From contig DASSSY010000006.1 of NCBI GenBank assembly GCA_035708205.1, forward strand, positions 434,001-498,000: a stretch of 64,000 bases of DNA. Direction: 5' to 3'. Shown here piece by piece: positions 6,269 through 15,674 of this stretch. How positions within the stretch are numbered: position 1 is the first letter of the stretch; the number at the start of each line of letters is the position of its first letter. The position numbers and the translations under genes were made by a program. The DNA is from DASSSY01 sp035708205. Lineage in GTDB: Bacteria > Bacteroidota > Bacteroidia > Chitinophagales > Chitinophagaceae. The notes below the pieces were generated by a model that did no database searches, was not told the DNA's origin, and saw nothing but the letters and a program-made list of their open reading frames with translations.

Positions 6269-8851
6269 TTATCGTATCAGGGTCACGTCCCCTGAATATT
6301 TTTCTGACCGGCCGTTGGTGTAAAATACTTCCATCTGGTAGATATAAACGCCATTAGGTTGATCTTTGCCGTTGAATTTACCGTCCCATCCGCGCCCGTC
6401 GGCTTTTGTGGTTTCAAAGACTTTTTGTCCCCACCGGTTAAAAATAGATAAGGTGAAGGCTGTTACCCCTTTGGATAAATATTGTCGCGGGAAGAAATAA
6501 TCGTTCTGACCATCACCATTAGGTGTGAAGGCATTGGGAATATCAACATAGCAATCCTTATTAATAGTCACGCCTTCTGTCGTAGAACAGTCGGACAGGG
6601 TAGCGGTCAGGGTATAATACCCGGGATGAACAACAGATAGGGTTGCGGTAGTATCGCCGTTATTCCAGGAATATTGTGTTCGGGGATCGTTATCGGTAGC
6701 CAGGTTTTGTAATAAGATCGGCGAGCCCTGGAGGCATAAAACCGTATCTGAACCAAGATAGACTATCGGTAAATCATGAACCGTAACGCCAACAGTATCT
6801 TCACTTGGCGGGCAAACCGGGTGATCGACGGTTACGGTTATCATATAACTGCCGGCTTTATCAAAGCTGTGCGTGGCGCTGTCAGGTTGTTCCCAGTGTG
6901 TTCCATCGCCAAAATTCCAGTTGACAGTAGTGGCTGTTTCCGACAGGTAATTTAATCTCAGGTTGAGTTTTTCACCGGTACAAAGATTTATCTTATCAGG
7001 AATCACGTGGAGGAAAGGTAAAGAATCTACATATATGATATGATAGGCCGTGTCATAACAGGGAATACTGTCTGAGGCGATAAGCATAACATTATGACTA
7101 CCGGCAAGGCTGAAATTATGGCTGGGGCTTTCCTGGTTTGAAACCGGGCTGCCATCCGCAAAGTGCCACTCATAATTTTGCGCACCTGTACTGGTGTTGG
7201 TAAATTGAACTTGCGATGCTTCGCCCTGGCATAATGAATCTATGCTGACTGTGAAGCCGGCATTCATCGGGTGATCCAGGTCAACAAATTTCGTGAGTGA
7301 ATCCACGCAGCCCAAGGTATCCGCCATAATTAATTGGATATAATAGACCCCTTGGTGATGATAAACATGCATCGGTGCCTCGGTCGTATCTAAAGGATAA
7401 GAACCGTCACCAAAATGCCATTTATAAGCACTACCGGGCTCACTTTTGTTAACAATTTTGACCGTATCGGCATTACATCCCAGGTAGGGCAGCGGGTCAA
7501 AATCGATATGTGTCGTATCCTTGTTGAGGGTAATGATCTTGGAAGAATCCGTACAGCCCTTTAAAGTGGTTACAAATAACTGGTAATCCCCGGGGTTTTC
7601 AGTGTTCAACATGGCGTTTGTTCCGCCGGGAACGTTTGCCCCGTTCATCTTCCATTGATAGTGGTATGAGGTTGAAGGCTGTGCAATGGATAATTGTCCC
7701 AGCGTGCCTTTACAAAAATACTGGATGGAATTGGTATCTGACAGCGTGGTAATGGGTAACGGGTTGACATGGAGATAGAGCCTGAAAAAGCTATCACATC
7801 CGCCGGTATTGGTGAAAGCCGTGTCAAAGGTGCCGGAATAATCCAAAATCCTCCCAAAGAAGTTATATTTCTCGCCTTGGCAAATATTAATATCCAAAGT
7901 ATCATACTGGGTATTAGTGTGAACCCACGAAGTGTCTGAATAGGTAAAATCCGCCGTATCATTACAGGCTTGTCCCGTAATTTGTGCAATATAATAGGTA
8001 ATGTTTGGATCTAATGTTACGGTAACAGACGGTCCGGTGGCTATTGGCGTAGCATTTCCCTGCTCATACCAAACAACCTGATTTGAATCTGCATTTTGCA
8101 AAATGGGTACCGGGTTAAATGGAATAGTATCAATGGTATAGCCGGTTGTGCCGTTTGGCGTAAAGCGGCGGGCATCGTTGGTAGCGCCCCAATTGACATT
8201 TGGTACATTCCGGCCCGGTACTAAATCACTTAAGTTGTTATGCCTTAGCCCTTCTACGCCAGTGCCATTTTGCCAACTGCAGCCCGCAGGCTTTTGTTTA
8301 ATGTGCATTTCAATAACATTGGAGCCTTCATACAAAATGAGTTCATCGGTGACGGTGTCATTGCCACAATCATATAATGGAACGGTACAAAATTCAAGGA
8401 CGAATTTCCTGTGGGGAGCGGAACCGAAGGTTTGATAACTGATGTTTCCAGGATTGGGATTTAATGTAATGGTGCTGAAATCAATATCATGAAAGGGAAA
8501 CATGATGACATTGTCAAGATCACCGCTCGTAACTGCTGATGAGTATATATAATCACAATGAAGCCCGGCTTTACTTAAATCAAAGGTTATATAGTTATTG
8601 GCCGAAACGATGCATTGCGTAACCGTATCGCCATAAAATACAAAAGGGAAGCCCAGGTTTACCGTATCATTGCTAAAATAATCATCCGTATTGTTCGGGG
8701 AATAAGCTGAAGCAAAAGATGCATGGATGGTGTATGTTTGTCCCGGACATAAGGCGGTATCGGTAGGCTTAAGCGTAATCTGTGCGGCGCTCTGCTTATT
8801 TATAAAAACAGCCCCTAGAACAACAATAAATAATATAAATCGGTTTCTCAT
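6269..8851 (-). CDS. Large secreted PKD-repeat protein with gliding-motility-associated (T9SS type B) C-terminal domain
   Basis: An 860-residue exported protein. The start at 8851 gives a clean signal peptide (MRNRFILFIVVLGAVFINKQ, cleaved after SAA or AAQ). The first 230 residues form a beta-rich region that includes a lectin-like stretch with conserved cysteines. PKD-type beta domains follow, each with the signature of the form xxWxFGDG (YKWHFGDGSY, YEWHFADGSP, VNWNFGDGTH). The last 95 residues carry the CHU_C/TIGR04131 domain: IPNAFTPNGDGQNDYFFP, FNRWGQKVFE and NGVYIYQMEV. This domain targets proteins to the type IX secretion system. A surface or adhesin-like role is inferred. The ATG 45 nt upstream is less likely because it places charged residues before the signal sequence. 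Confidence 0.85.
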   Translation of the reverse strand: MRNRFILFIVVLGAVFINKQSAAQITLKPTDTALCPGQTYTIHASFASAYSPNNTDDYFSNDTVNLGFPFVFYGDTVTQCIVSANNYITFDLSKAGLHCDYIYSSAVTSGDLDNVIMFPFHDIDFSTITLNPNPGNISYQTFGSAPHRKFVLEFCTVPLYDCGNDTVTDELILYEGSNVIEMHIKQKPAGCSWQNGTGVEGLRHNNLSDLVPGRNVPNVNWGATNDARRFTPNGTTGYTIDTIPFNPVPILQNADSNQVVWYEQGNATPIATGPSVTVTLDPNITYYIAQITGQACNDTADFTYSDTSWVHTNTQYDTLDINICQGEKYNFFGRILDYSGTFDTAFTNTGGCDSFFRLYLHVNPLPITTLSDTNSIQYFCKGTLGQLSIAQPSTSYHYQWKMNGANVPGGTNAMLNTENPGDYQLFVTTLKGCTDSSKIITLNKDTTHIDFDPLPYLGCNADTVKIVNKSEPGSAYKWHFGDGSYPLDTTEAPMHVYHHQGVYYIQLIMADTLGCVDSLTKFVDLDHPMNAGFTVSIDSLCQGEASQVQFTNTSTGAQNYEWHFADGSPVSNQESPSHNFSLAGSHNVMLIASDSIPCYDTAYHIIYVDSLPFLHVIPDKINLCTGEKLNLRLNYLSETATTVNWNFGDGTHWEQPDSATHSFDKAGSYMITVTVDHPVCPPSEDTVGVTVHDLPIVYLGSDTVLCLQGSPILLQNLATDNDPRTQYSWNNGDTTATLSVVHPGYYTLTATLSDCSTTEGVTINKDCYVDIPNAFTPNGDGQNDYFFPRQYLSKGVTAFTLSIFNRWGQKVFETTKADGRGWDGKFNGKDQPNGVYIYQMEVFYTNGRSEKYSGDVTLIR

Positions 8852-9109
8852 GTTTTTTAATTGATATAGGCTATGGATACTGAACCTTTGTGACACAAAA
8901 TATTAATAATAGACAGCCTAATTCTTCAAATGGTTGGTTTGAAAACTAAACTTTCTTATTGGTCAGCGCTACATTCGCATGTGTGTGAAATAATCGGTCA
9001 AAAATAAACATTAGGGAAAATAAATCCTAATAAACCCTGCTAAATTATCAGGATTGCCCTCCTTATGCAAAGTATGCAGCTATCAGCTCTTTCTAATGTT
9101 GAAAATGAT

Positions 9110-9117
9110 TAATTTTG
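9110..9117 (+). promoter_or_regulatory. -7 promoter box of scpB
   Basis: TAATTTTG matches TAnnTTTG and lies 28 nt before the scpB ATG. No good -33 element is seen. Confidence 0.45.
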
Positions 9118-9145
9118 TTTCCTTTGTTGCTCATTCAATCAATTT

Positions 9146-9763
9146 ATGGAATTATCTTTAGTTCAATATTTAGAGGCGCTTGTTTTCGCGGCCGAACAGC
9201 CGGTGTCCGTTGCTGACATGCAAAAACTGCTTTCCGTTTATTTAGATGAATCCGTTCCTGCGGAAAAGATCATTAGCGGCCTGGCCAGGTTGGAAGAAAA
9301 ATACGATGATGATTCTTATGCTTTTGACTTATTGAGGTCGGGAGGCGGCTATCGGTTTTGTACCAAACCGGCCTATCATAAATTAGTGGCGGCATTGACA
9401 GGCGAAAAATTTACGCGTAAGCTTTCCGCAACAAGCATGGAGACACTGGCGATAATAGCATATAAGCAGCCGGTAACAAAATCAGAAATTGAATTTATCC
9501 GTGGCGTCAGCTCAGACTATTCCATTCAAAAATTGTTGGAGAAAGAATTGATTTATATCAAGGGCCGGCAGGAAGACGCTATCGGGAAGCCGCTATTGTA
9601 CGCGACGACACCATATTTTATGGATTACCTGGGTATCAATGACGTTTCAGAATTACCGAAGCTTAAAGAAATTGTTCAAATGATGCCGGTGGAAGCCACC
9701 GAAGGTGCTGCTGCCGAGCCGGAAGAAAGGACGGGAAATATTGCTTCATCAGAACAGGAATAA
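9146..9763 (+). CDS. scpB: Segregation and condensation protein B
   Basis: A 205-residue partner of the SMC-ScpA complex, which organises chromosomal DNA. It has the two winged-helix domains of ScpB. The first begins QYLEALVFAAEQPVSVADMQ. The second contains the hallmark LSATSMETLAIIAYKQPVTK, then IEFIRGV and the region YIKGRQEDAIGKPLLYATT. A disordered acidic tail of about 30 residues ends the protein. scpA and smc are not nearby. It is convergent with the DUF502 gene: only one base lies between the two stop codons, and no terminator is visible there, so the transcripts probably overlap. Confidence 0.92.
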   Translation: MELSLVQYLEALVFAAEQPVSVADMQKLLSVYLDESVPAEKIISGLARLEEKYDDDSYAFDLLRSGGGYRFCTKPAYHKLVAALTGEKFTRKLSATSMETLAIIAYKQPVTKSEIEFIRGVSSDYSIQKLLEKELIYIKGRQEDAIGKPLLYATTPYFMDYLGINDVSELPKLKEIVQMMPVEATEGAAAEPEERTGNIASSEQE

Positions 9764-9764
9764 T

Positions 9765-10349
9765 TTATTTTTTGACTTCCGGAATATTGCCTGTTACACC
9801 ACCGCTGACCGCGAATTTCATAGCCTCTACCGCGTTCATGTTTTTTACCGGCCGGACGCTTGTTTCTTTTGCAATGATCACCCAGCCCGAAATAGCGTAA
9901 GAATGAGGCAGGTACACGGCCACTAGCCCTTCATCCAGGAAAGCGTCCTGCATTTTTTTTTGTGTCAGGAAGCCAATACGCCACGTTTCCGGGTTGTCCT
10001 GGACCTTTACCCAAACCGGGTCATTGAATTTTTTTTTGTCTCCCATGAAAGAATCCAGGATTTCTTTTACGGAAGAGTAAATGAATTTAATGCCGGGAGT
10101 ATGTTCCAGCAGATAATCCAAGGCCTCGAATATCCATCGGCCGAAAAAGAAGCGTGTTCCTAAAAAACCGATGAAGGCGACGAGAAATATGACGATAATA
10201 AAGCCGACACCGGGAGGCAGATCGAAAGGAACGAGATTGTCAACACTTTGAAAAATAAAGAATAACGCATAGGCTGTGACGCCGATGGGCGCTAAGATAA
10301 CCAGGCCACGGAAAAATAATTTGGTCAGATATTGAAAGGTCCCATTCAT
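9765..10349 (-). CDS. DUF502 family inner-membrane protein
   Basis: A 194-residue protein with two N-terminal membrane segments (about residues 12-34 and 48-66), then a soluble beta-rich domain typical of DUF502: the hydrophobic opening RGLVILAPIGVTAYAL, the region HTPGIKFIYSSVKEILDSF and a later GLVAVYLPHS. The function of the family is not established. It has a promoter box at 10369-10376 and is convergent with scpB with a one-base gap. Confidence 0.85.
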   Translation of the reverse strand: MNGTFQYLTKLFFRGLVILAPIGVTAYALFFIFQSVDNLVPFDLPPGVGFIIVIFLVAFIGFLGTRFFFGRWIFEALDYLLEHTPGIKFIYSSVKEILDSFMGDKKKFNDPVWVKVQDNPETWRIGFLTQKKMQDAFLDEGLVAVYLPHSYAISGWVIIAKETSVRPVKNMNAVEAMKFAVSGGVTGNIPEVKK

Positions 10350-10368
10350 GATTAATCCTTTTGACGGG

Positions 10369-10376
10369 CAAATGTA
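10369..10376 (-). promoter_or_regulatory. -7 promoter box of the DUF502 gene
   Basis: TACATTTG on the minus strand matches TAnnTTTG and lies 19 nt before the ATG. Confidence 0.45.
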
Positions 10377-10505
10377 ATTTTTTTCTGATTTAGTAAACAG
10401 TCTATTGTTTTGTTATCAACGATATTTCCTGCGGCCCGCGTATCCGTGCTTTTCGTTACCAATGGCCGGGTGTCCGTTCAAAGGCTTCATTTCATTTCCT
10501 AAGCG

Positions 10506-10513
10506 TATCTTTG
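10506..10513 (+). promoter_or_regulatory. -7 promoter box of waaA
   Basis: TATCTTTG matches TAnnTTTG and lies 20 nt before the TTG start of waaA. It helps place that unusual start, because an in-frame stop (TAG at 10519) excludes anything further upstream. Confidence 0.5.
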
Positions 10514-10533
10514 TTGACTAGAAAATTACCGTT

Positions 10534-11775
10534 TTGCTGTTTTTTTATAATCTTTCCCTTCGGCTGTACGTTTTGCTGCTTCGCATTGCGGCTTTGTTTC
10601 ATCCCAAAGCCAAAAGTTTCATTATCGGCCGGGAAAAATGGCGCTATCGTTTAAAAAAAGCCCTTTCTGGAGAACAACGACCGATTATCTGGATGCATTG
10701 CGCCTCCCTGGGCGAGTTTGAACAAGGCCGGCCGGTCCTGGAGGCGATTCGGGAACAATATCCTGGTTACGCTTTATTGCTGACGTTTTTTTCACCGTCT
10801 GGCTATGAACTCCGGAAAAAATACCCGGGAGTAGATTTTGTGTTTTATTTGCCGGTGGACAGCCCGTATTCGGCCAAATCGTTTTTAGACATTGTTCAGC
10901 CTGAGTTGGCTTTATTTGTGAAGTATGAGTTCTGGTATTATTATTTAAGCGCCTTGAAAAAACGGCATATTCCTGCGGTCCTGTTTTCGGCATATTTTCA
11001 GGCGGATCAGCCGTTTTTTAAATTCTATGGCGGCTTGTACCGTAAAATGTTAGGCTGTTATCAGCAGATATTCGTTCAGGACAAAAGCTCCCGGGAATTA
11101 TTGGCACAAATCGGCGTTCGCCAGGTACAAATTGCCGGTGATACCCGTTTCGACCGGGCATCGAAAGTACGGGGTACTTTAAAACCCTTTCCTGGTGTGG
11201 TAACATTCAAACAAAAATACCGGTTGCTGGTGGCGGGGAGTACCTGGCCGGAAGATGAGGCTTTGCTGAAAGATGCTTTGGCGGAGCTGTGGGCACAGAA
11301 GTTTAAAGTCCTGCTGGTGCCGCATGAGGTGGACGACGCCAATATTCGCCGGATTTTGGACCTGTTTGGCCATGAGGCTTGCCTTTGGAATGAGCAGGAT
11401 GCGGTTTTGATCCAAAAGCAGGTCGCTGTGGTCAATACTGTAGGGCAGTTATCCCATTTGTATCAATATGCGGATGTCGCCTGGATAGGCGGTGGCTTTG
11501 GTAAAGGCATTCATAATATTTTAGAACCGGCGGTTTTCGGGATCCCCGTGTTTTTCGGGCCTAAATTCCGGCGTTTTCGGGAAGCCGTGGATATGCTTGC
11601 TCTCCATGCGGTGGGCCACGTGCCCGGCTCAAAAGAGATGGTCCGTATCCTTAAGGATGAGGCAGCGCTGAAAAAAATGGGCATGAATGCACAAAGTTAT
11701 GTTCATACTCAATTGGGCGCGACCAGGAAAATCATGGATTATTTGTCATTAAAATGCTTGCGCAGCACTTCATAA
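10534..11775 (+). CDS. waaA: 3-deoxy-D-manno-octulosonic acid (Kdo) transferase
   Basis: A 413-residue GT-B glycosyltransferase that adds Kdo from CMP-Kdo to the lipid A precursor at the inner face of the inner membrane. An N-terminal hydrophobic anchor (residues 3-22) is followed by WMHCASLGEFEQGRP, whose Glu61 matches the catalytic base of the family. Later motifs include FVKYEFWYYY, AGDTRFDR, AGSTWPEDE and the nucleotide-sugar region IGGGFGKGIHNILEPAVFG. The only start in frame after the upstream stop is TTG at 10534 (or ATT 10525), so this gene appears to use a non-ATG start. Its last 37 nt overlap the convergent gene at 11739. Confidence 0.92.
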   Translation: MLFFYNLSLRLYVLLLRIAALFHPKAKSFIIGREKWRYRLKKALSGEQRPIIWMHCASLGEFEQGRPVLEAIREQYPGYALLLTFFSPSGYELRKKYPGVDFVFYLPVDSPYSAKSFLDIVQPELALFVKYEFWYYYLSALKKRHIPAVLFSAYFQADQPFFKFYGGLYRKMLGCYQQIFVQDKSSRELLAQIGVRQVQIAGDTRFDRASKVRGTLKPFPGVVTFKQKYRLLVAGSTWPEDEALLKDALAELWAQKFKVLLVPHEVDDANIRRILDLFGHEACLWNEQDAVLIQKQVAVVNTVGQLSHLYQYADVAWIGGGFGKGIHNILEPAVFGIPVFFGPKFRRFREAVDMLALHAVGHVPGSKEMVRILKDEAALKKMGMNAQSYVHTQLGATRKIMDYLSLKCLRSTS

Positions 11776-12614
11776 AAATCCAGGACGGTGTCATCATCGT
11801 CATGCCATTTATAGGTTATGGCGGGATGGTCTTTTACCCAATCCACGGCATCGGCGTATTGCGCTGTTTTATTAATATGGTCTAAAGCTTTTTCATAAGC
11901 GGACTTGTCACTGTTGAAAAGCTCATTGAGGAAAAGGTATTTGTCATTGATGCCGATATTTTTACGAATGTCAGCAGTTGTTGCCGTCGGTATGGCGGTG
12001 GGGAAATTGAAGATTTTCGCGTAGTCTGCCAAGGCCGGTCCTTCGTCTTTTTGTTGGGATGCCGGCTCTTCAACAGGGATATCCTGAGGTGGTAACACAT
12101 TTTCTTCGGCCTGATCTTCTTCAATGCCGCCAGAAAGAAATAAAGGCGTTTCTTCCGCCGGATGTGGCGGCTCAAAGCTAATGTTCCGGCTTTGTAACAT
12201 CAGGCTTTCTTCGAGTCGCTCTTCGTCTGATATAGGCGCTTCTTCAGGTGTCTCACCATGCCCTGGCAGGTCATCAGTAAAAGGTATTTTAATGTCCGCT
12301 TCTGCGTTGTTTTCGCCTGCAGGAATGACTTTCACAGGCTCTTCGGTCGTTTCTTCGGGAACCGTATTTTCCATATCTGTATTTACGGTCATTTCAGTAA
12401 CGGATTGTTCATCTATATCATTCTTTACTTTCTGCTGTTTAGCAATAGAAGCCTTATCGGCATTTGAATGTTCTGCTGTTTCAAATGAAATGGCCGATAT
12501 ATGCTCATAGAATCTCCTGGTATAGTCTAAAAGTAAGTCCTGGTCGATCTTTGAATTGATACCTTGTTGGTAAATACGATTGATCCTGTCCAATGTTTCC
12601 TGTATGATTGCCAT
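11739..12614 (-). CDS. Conserved hypothetical protein with acidic, low-complexity middle
   Basis: A 291-residue cytoplasmic protein starting MAIIQETLDRINRIYQQGIN. A helical N-terminus (about 60 residues) is followed by a long stretch rich in E, P and T that is probably disordered. The C-terminal domain of about 90 residues contains IGINDKYLFLNELFNSD and AVDWVKDHP, patterns common in uncharacterised Bacteroidota proteins encoded next to waaA or rnhB. The reading frame is open further upstream (to 12947), but that part lies over rnhB and is not credible. No function can be given. It overlaps the 3' end of waaA by 37 nt on the opposite strand. Confidence 0.8.
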   Translation of the reverse strand: MAIIQETLDRINRIYQQGINSKIDQDLLLDYTRRFYEHISAISFETAEHSNADKASIAKQQKVKNDIDEQSVTEMTVNTDMENTVPEETTEEPVKVIPAGENNAEADIKIPFTDDLPGHGETPEEAPISDEERLEESLMLQSRNISFEPPHPAEETPLFLSGGIEEDQAEENVLPPQDIPVEEPASQQKDEGPALADYAKIFNFPTAIPTATTADIRKNIGINDKYLFLNELFNSDKSAYEKALDHINKTAQYADAVDWVKDHPAITYKWHDDDDTVLDFYEVLRKHFNDK

Positions 12615-12699
12615 GATTTCTTGATTACGGATTGCTGATAGGCTAAGGTATTGAAATTCCTGAATTACCGTTTGCCGATGAGGTGTTATTTTGAATTTA

Positions 12700-13299
12700 T
12701 TATGACTGATGCCTTTCGTTATCGACCTGACAATTAAAAGTCCGGCGATGATAAGGGCATTGGCCGAATTTCCTGATGGCCTCCCTGTGTGCTGCCGTGG
12801 GATAGCCTTTGTTTCGCTGCCAACCGTATTGTGGGAATTGCTCATGCGCCTTTTGCATCCATTCGTCACGGTGAGTTTTGGCCAAAATGCTGGCTGCGGC
12901 AATGGCGGCATATTTACCGTCTCCTTTAACGATGCAGCGATGCGCAATGCCCAGGTAAGGGGTGAACCGGTTGCCGTCGATAAGCAATAATCCCGGTTTC
13001 TGCGTTAACCGGTCGATGGCCAGGTGCATGGCTTTAAAGGAAGCATTCAGGATATTAATGTCATCGATGACAAGGTTGTCCACAAAAGCGACAGCCCAGG
13101 CAATAGCTTTTGATTCTATAATAGGACGTAAGACTTCCCTGTTTTTTTCGGAAACCAGTTTACTGTCATTTAAAAGCGGGTGGTAAAAGTCGTCGGGTAA
13201 GATGACCGCAGCGGCTACAACCGGTCCCGACAGGCAGCCTCTTCCGGCTTCATCGCAACCTGCTTCGGGGATGTCTTTTTGAAAATATGGCGCTAGCAT
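12700..13299 (-). CDS. rnhB: Ribonuclease HII
   Basis: A 199-residue enzyme that cuts RNA in RNA-DNA hybrids and removes single ribonucleotides from DNA. The catalytic signature AGCDEAGRG (Asp16, Glu17) is present, with LLIDGNRF supplying the third Asp and AAASILAKTHRDEWM supplying the last catalytic acidic residue. GYPTAAHREAI near the C-terminus is also diagnostic. It lies 9 bp after the DUF4421 gene and 85 bp before the hypothetical gene at 12614, so the three may share a transcript. Confidence 0.95.
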   Translation of the reverse strand: MLAPYFQKDIPEAGCDEAGRGCLSGPVVAAAVILPDDFYHPLLNDSKLVSEKNREVLRPIIESKAIAWAVAFVDNLVIDDINILNASFKAMHLAIDRLTQKPGLLLIDGNRFTPYLGIAHRCIVKGDGKYAAIAAASILAKTHRDEWMQKAHEQFPQYGWQRNKGYPTAAHREAIRKFGQCPYHRRTFNCQVDNERHQS

Positions 13300-13308
13300 A
13301 GTCGGTTT

Positions 13309-14457
13309 TTATGGCGTTATGGAATGAATAACCGGTTTCATTTTCTGCCGGACCCGTTTGCTGAGTTTAAACCTGCGGGCAAGCGTCAGGCGATAGTTGC
13401 CGGTTCGGAAGCTATAAGGAGTGGAACTATAGGCGCCGGCAACCTGGACAGAGCTGTTGACCAGAGTAAAGACACATTCCCAGGTGTTGGAGTTATAGCC
13501 TATGCCTAAGCGATAGAGAAAGTTTGGCGAGATGCCGATATGTGCCCTGTCGGAAAAAGCGCTGCTTTCCTTTGTGAAATTGATAGTGAGCGTTCCCGTC
13601 AGCGAGGCAGTGGCAAACCAGTGTTTCTTATAAATAAAATTATAGGCGTAACCCAGTCCCGGCCCAAAGGTTACAAAGCGCAGCCGGCGCACCGTTTCCT
13701 GGGGAAAAGCATTTTTCAGCTCTTCCGGTAATAGTAGTTCATCGGAACTGAGGATACCGTAATGAAAATCCAATCCACCTAAAAATGTTCCCGACGATTT
13801 GGTTTGCCATTCATTTTGAATGAGCGCTGCCTGGTAAGAAAATTTGCCCGGGTTAAAGATATAATAGGTTGAAAAGCCGATCAGAGAAACGCCTAAATCC
13901 GGTTTTGAATAATAACCCGTCATATTAGGCACAAAATTTTTCGGAGCAATATAAAAGCCCTTATAGAATTGCCCGAAAATGTCTGTGACAAACTTCCGGG
14001 AATAGATATGGGATTGTAAATCAAGATATTTTGTTTTGCCTCGTTGGGTATGGTTAGTATTGAGGAAAGGGAAGCCATAGGCAAGATTTAAGGTAAATGC
14101 GTCATAGGTCAGCCCCAGGCCAAAATTAAGGGTGGTATTGGGCCGGTACCGAAATGACGGATACCGGCTGCTGCCGCCGATACCGACGCTGGTATATTTT
14201 TTGGAAAAGTATGTCCGCCCGGTGAGGAAATGTTTATAGGTGCGAATAAACTGGCTATCGGCTTTTGGCGATGAAAAAAAAGATTGGAGACCTTGAGCCG
14301 ATAGTTTTTCGCTTTGAGCATTTAATAAAAAAAAGCCAAGCATGAATGAGATTATCCGAAGCGTCGTTTTATAATGGATACTATTGTGGATGGCCCGGCC
14401 AGTAGGACAGGGGTAATTTTCAACGGATGGTTCAATATGTTTTATAAAATAGTTCAT
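13309..14457 (-). CDS. DUF4421 family outer-membrane beta-barrel-like protein
   Basis: A 382-residue protein. The likely signal peptide lies at residues 35-55 (ISFMLGFFLLNAQSEKLSAQ), which suggests the real start is further in, at the Met near codon 39, although no better-supported start was found. The rest is a series of alternating amphipathic strands with aromatic ends, beginning SQFIRTYKHFLTGRTYFSKK, a DUF4421 pattern. The C-terminus approaches the outer membrane barrel type (RLTLARRFKLSKR). The function of DUF4421 is unknown. rnhB follows at 9 bp. Confidence 0.75.
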   Translation of the reverse strand: MNYFIKHIEPSVENYPCPTGRAIHNSIHYKTTLRIISFMLGFFLLNAQSEKLSAQGLQSFFSSPKADSQFIRTYKHFLTGRTYFSKKYTSVGIGGSSRYPSFRYRPNTTLNFGLGLTYDAFTLNLAYGFPFLNTNHTQRGKTKYLDLQSHIYSRKFVTDIFGQFYKGFYIAPKNFVPNMTGYYSKPDLGVSLIGFSTYYIFNPGKFSYQAALIQNEWQTKSSGTFLGGLDFHYGILSSDELLLPEELKNAFPQETVRRLRFVTFGPGLGYAYNFIYKKHWFATASLTGTLTINFTKESSAFSDRAHIGISPNFLYRLGIGYNSNTWECVFTLVNSSVQVAGAYSSTPYSFRTGNYRLTLARRFKLSKRVRQKMKPVIHSITP

Positions 14458-14537
14458 CTATTAACAGGGCGCCGGAAGTGCAATAAAATATCTTTTATTT
14501 CACGAAGGTCGTCATAAAATCAGAATGAAACGCCGTC

Positions 14538-15626
14538 TTATTTCAGCTGTTTCCGGTAAAGATATACGGCTATACCGCCAAAAATAAAGTTAGGCAGCCA
14601 GACAGCCAATATCGGGCTAAGTCCTGCGTTTGTAGAGAAGGTATTGGCAAATTGTAATAACAGCATATAAACGGCGCTGATCACAATGCCGATGGCCAGA
14701 TGCAGTCCGCTGCCTCCTCTGACTTTCCGGGCCGCGATGCAAACGCCGATAATGGTCAAGATAAATCCTGAAACCGGTTGCGCGCTCCGTTTATAGCGTT
14801 CCAATAAAAAATAATTCACGTCTTCCTTCCCCCTGGCGATCTGAAGATTGGTATAACGGATAAGCTGTGGCGTGGTCATCGTCTCCTTGATGTCGGCATC
14901 CACATCCAGATCTTTGGGTGTAAAAGCATATTTTTGTGTCCAGACCGGATAATGGTGCAGTTGTTCTTTCAAGCCGTCATTTTGGCGAATAGTGACATCT
15001 TTGAGCGTCCATATCCCGGTGGTACTGTCATAGCTGGCCGTTCGGGCCATCACTTTCTTTTTTAAAAGCGTGCCGTCAATGGTCTCAGCCGAAAACCAAT
15101 TGCCCCTGTTGGATACATAATCATAATTATGCAGATAGATATAGAGATTTTTACTGAGGCGCAGGTATAGGTTTGAAGAGGATACCTGTTCCTGCGACCA
15201 GATATATCTTGTTTTAAAGTTATTGATATTTTTATTGGCCATCGGCACAATCCAATGATTGGCCAGTAACGATACCATGCCGAGAATAATGGCGCCGGCA
15301 AAATACGGTCTGAGGAATCTTTTAAAGGAGATGCCGGCTGCCAGCGTAGCGATGATTTCCGAACGATAGGCCATTTTTGAAGTGAAAAAAATGGTGGAAA
15401 TAAAAATGAACAGCGGGAATAATAACGCGGTGATATGCGGAATGAAATTAAGAAAGTAAAACAATGTTTCACTCCATGGCGCATGGTTTTTGACCAGGTC
15501 ATCCACCTTTTGGGAATAATCGATGACGCAGGCAATGACCGCCAGGATCATAATGGCAAATAAAAAAGTTGAAATGAACTTTTTTAGAATAAAACGGTCT
15601 AAGGTTGTCCAGTATTTTTTTAGCAC
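14538..15626 (-). CDS. LptF/LptG family permease (YjgP/YjgQ), LPS export
   Basis: A 362-residue inner-membrane protein with three N-terminal membrane helices, a periplasmic beta-jellyroll (about residues 130-260) and three C-terminal helices. The opening LDRFILKKFISTFLFAIMIL is typical. In the Lpt system, LptF and LptG pull LPS out of the inner membrane, powered by LptB. Many Bacteroidota encode separate LptF/LptG-like proteins away from lptB, and which of the two this is cannot be told. It follows tgt by 48 bp on the same strand, a pairing common in this phylum. Confidence 0.88.
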   Translation of the reverse strand: MLKKYWTTLDRFILKKFISTFLFAIMILAVIACVIDYSQKVDDLVKNHAPWSETLFYFLNFIPHITALLFPLFIFISTIFFTSKMAYRSEIIATLAAGISFKRFLRPYFAGAIILGMVSLLANHWIVPMANKNINNFKTRYIWSQEQVSSSNLYLRLSKNLYIYLHNYDYVSNRGNWFSAETIDGTLLKKKVMARTASYDSTTGIWTLKDVTIRQNDGLKEQLHHYPVWTQKYAFTPKDLDVDADIKETMTTPQLIRYTNLQIARGKEDVNYFLLERYKRSAQPVSGFILTIIGVCIAARKVRGGSGLHLAIGIVISAVYMLLLQFANTFSTNAGLSPILAVWLPNFIFGGIAVYLYRKQLK

Positions 15627-15674
15627 AAAAAAAAGTTTAGGGCCAAACCATGCTTTTTCATAGGTAGTGTTAAT

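Noticed and set aside
9765..9926. Plus-strand frame continuing past scpB
   Set aside because: It is antisense to DUF502 and lacks any motif.
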